Positions 62,925-64,000 of a stretch of 64,000 bases of DNA are shown here, piece after piece. Numbering within the stretch: position 1 is the first letter of the stretch; each line of letters starts with the position of its first letter. The position numbers were made by a program, and so were the translations under genes. Source of the stretch: Microbacterium esteraromaticum (GTDB lineage Bacteria; Actinomycetota; Actinomycetes; Actinomycetales; Microbacteriaceae); NCBI RefSeq assembly GCF_016907315.1, contig NZ_JAFBBS010000001.1, forward strand, positions 1,736,001 through 1,800,000, in the 5' to 3' direction. The notes under the pieces are model-generated. The model was given only the letters and a program-made list of their open reading frames with translations, did no database searches and had not been told where the DNA came from.

Positions 62925-64000
62925 CTATTGCCGCGCCATCCAGTCCTTCCAGGCCTGCTCGCTGAAGCGGGGGTCGTCGACGATCTGGACCAGGTTCTCA
63001 TCGAGCGCCCGTGCGCCGGCAAGCGCGAGCTGCCACGGGTCGCCGCCGTTCTCGGCCAGGAACAGGTAGTACGACCCGGCCGCGACATACGACAGCCAGG
63101 CGTCCTCCTCAGAGAAGGTCTCGTCGTCGAGGGCCGCCGCCCCCTGCTCGGCGACGAGGTCCTGCACCTCCCAGTAACCCAGCCAGTCGCGCTCGGTGAG
63201 CCCTGTGCGCAGCTCGATATAGGTGGCGAAGCCCTCGTACACGGCGATGGGCGGCTCATCGGATGACGTGAGCGGGGCGGCCGCGTAGTGCAGCCCGTGC
63301 GCGAACTCGTGAGTGAACGTCGCCAGCCGGGTGTCGGCGCTGAGCGGGCCCATCACGACCTGCACGCCTGACGACGATCCGCCGATGGCGATGTCGGGCT
63401 CGAACAGATCCGATCGGGCGGCCGGCCGCTCGGTGGCCTGGGCGTAAGCGGCGACCTCGAGCTCGTCAGCCTTCCCCTCTCCCCCGTACCAGCGGTTCAT
63501 CCGGTCGGCCGACGCCGTGATCCCTGAGACGAAGCCCTTCATCGGCACCGCTCCTCCCAGGTCGGCGATGGCGTCGATCGCCTTGACCGCGGCCTTCTCG
63601 GCGGTGTCGGCCGTGGCATCCACGAGAGCTTTCTCGTCCTGCATCCCGTACAGCACGACATGGTCGCGCTTGACGACGTGGATCGGACCCTCGTCCCACG
63701 GCATCGACGTCCACGGCTCGAACGACGAGATGCGCAGATCCTCGCCCGAGCCGGTGGTGGTGATGTCGTAGCCGTAGCCCTGCGTGAGCCGGTAGCCGGC
63801 ATCGGCATCGCCGCTACCACGCACCGGCCTGGCCGAGAACGCGAGCTCGGCGCCGAGGAACGCGCCCTCTCCCCCGCTGCTGCCCAGGGCGGGCACGATG
63901 TACGCGGTCGTCCATCCGATCCTCGTGGTGTTGTCCCACCACAGCGCGAGCTGGTCGCGCGCGCCGTCGGTCGCGTACGAGAGGAAGCGCTCGCGGTCCT
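62925..64000 (-). CDS. Zinc metallopeptidase-like protein (HEXXH), 5' end outside the window
   Basis: At least 358 residues visible; the frame continues off the right edge (FLSYATDGARDQLALWWDNT upstream of the first internal GTG). The zinc site HEFAH lies in ATFTHEFAHGLHYAA about 130 residues from the C-terminus, with a downstream Glu in YEGFATYIELR as in gluzincins. The region before it resembles a cystatin/NTF2-like extracytoplasmic domain (GDADAGYRLTQGYGYDITTT). The signal or anchor segment would be in the missing part. Substrate unknown. Confidence 0.75.
   Translation of the reverse strand, partial: DRERFLSYATDGARDQLALWWDNTTRIGWTTAYIVPALGSSGGEGAFLGAELAFSARPVRGSGDADAGYRLTQGYGYDITTTGSGEDLRISSFEPWTSMPWDEGPIHVVKRDHVVLYGMQDEKALVDATADTAEKAAVKAIDAIADLGGAVPMKGFVSGITASADRMNRWYGGEGKADELEVAAYAQATERPAARSDLFEPDIAIGGSSSGVQVVMGPLSADTRLATFTHEFAHGLHYAAAPLTSSDEPPIAVYEGFATYIELRTGLTERDWLGYWEVQDLVAEQGAAALDDETFSEEDAWLSYVAAGSYYLFLAENGGDPWQLALAGARALDENLVQIVDDPRFSEQAWKDWMARQ

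Overview
The window is GC-rich DNA from an actinobacterium, most likely a Microbacteriaceae (Microbacterium-like) chromosome. The support is the PbpA–RodA–PP2C–FhaB–FhaA cluster at the left edge, an Lsr2 nucleoid protein, an Actinobacteria-style kdp operon and a DUF7882 protein of a type common in Microbacteriaceae. The genus is an inference.

Layout. 1–4204 (minus) is core cell-wall and division signalling: partial PbpA, a SEDS protein, a PP2C phosphatase and two FHA proteins, mostly with ATGA overlaps. A tRNA-Leu(CAG) follows at 4344–4427. 61079–64000 (minus) again looks core: a DUF7882 protein, a YbdK-type carboxylate-amine ligase, a CsbD-like protein and a partial HEXXH peptidase. The roughly 56 kb between looks like a composite accessory region built up next to the tRNA, with many unknown genes, remnants and repeats.

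Accessory blocks. (A) 4561–17608: an XRE regulator, a three-gene plus-strand unit of unknown function, and a tight 9.4-kb minus-strand operon. In transcription order the operon encodes a tyrosine-recombinase-like protein, a DDE transposase-like protein, a small frameshifted protein, a DPPY DNA methyltransferase and a RecB-like nuclease/SF1 helicase. This is the best candidate in the window for an undescribed defence or mobile system. The helicase is broken by a one-base frameshift inside its Walker A motif. (B) 17.6–26.2 kb: small unknown genes, Lsr2, a DUF7882 remnant, a DnaA-box cluster, iteron-like repeats and a RiPP-precursor-like peptide. (C) 26.2–36.3 kb: a GGDEF diguanylate cyclase, a VOC-family remnant and a complete kdpFABCDE potassium system with an extra one-helix mini-ORF. 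A related GCCAAG-rich repeat lies on each side of this block. (D) 37.1–39.5 kb: an unknown gene and an antitoxin-like/metallophosphoesterase pair. (E) 39.8–52.8 kb: an RHS polymorphic-toxin locus with a secreted DNRLRE/LamG-like partner, an RHS protein split by one in-frame TAA, a variable C-terminal tail, two related lipoproteins that are candidate immunity proteins, a decayed third copy and several membrane proteins. (F) 53.0–57.5 kb: a minus-strand cluster with a KAP P-loop NTPase, a PD-(D/E)XK-like protein and a protein carrying a 22-residue tandem duplication. (G) 58.0–60.8 kb: a four-gene overlapping operon of unknown function.

Two of the breaks (the helicase Walker A and the small ORF beside the methyltransferase) are each explained by loss of one base in a short homopolymer. 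Either this operon is decaying or the assembly has residual indels, and this should be settled before interpreting it.
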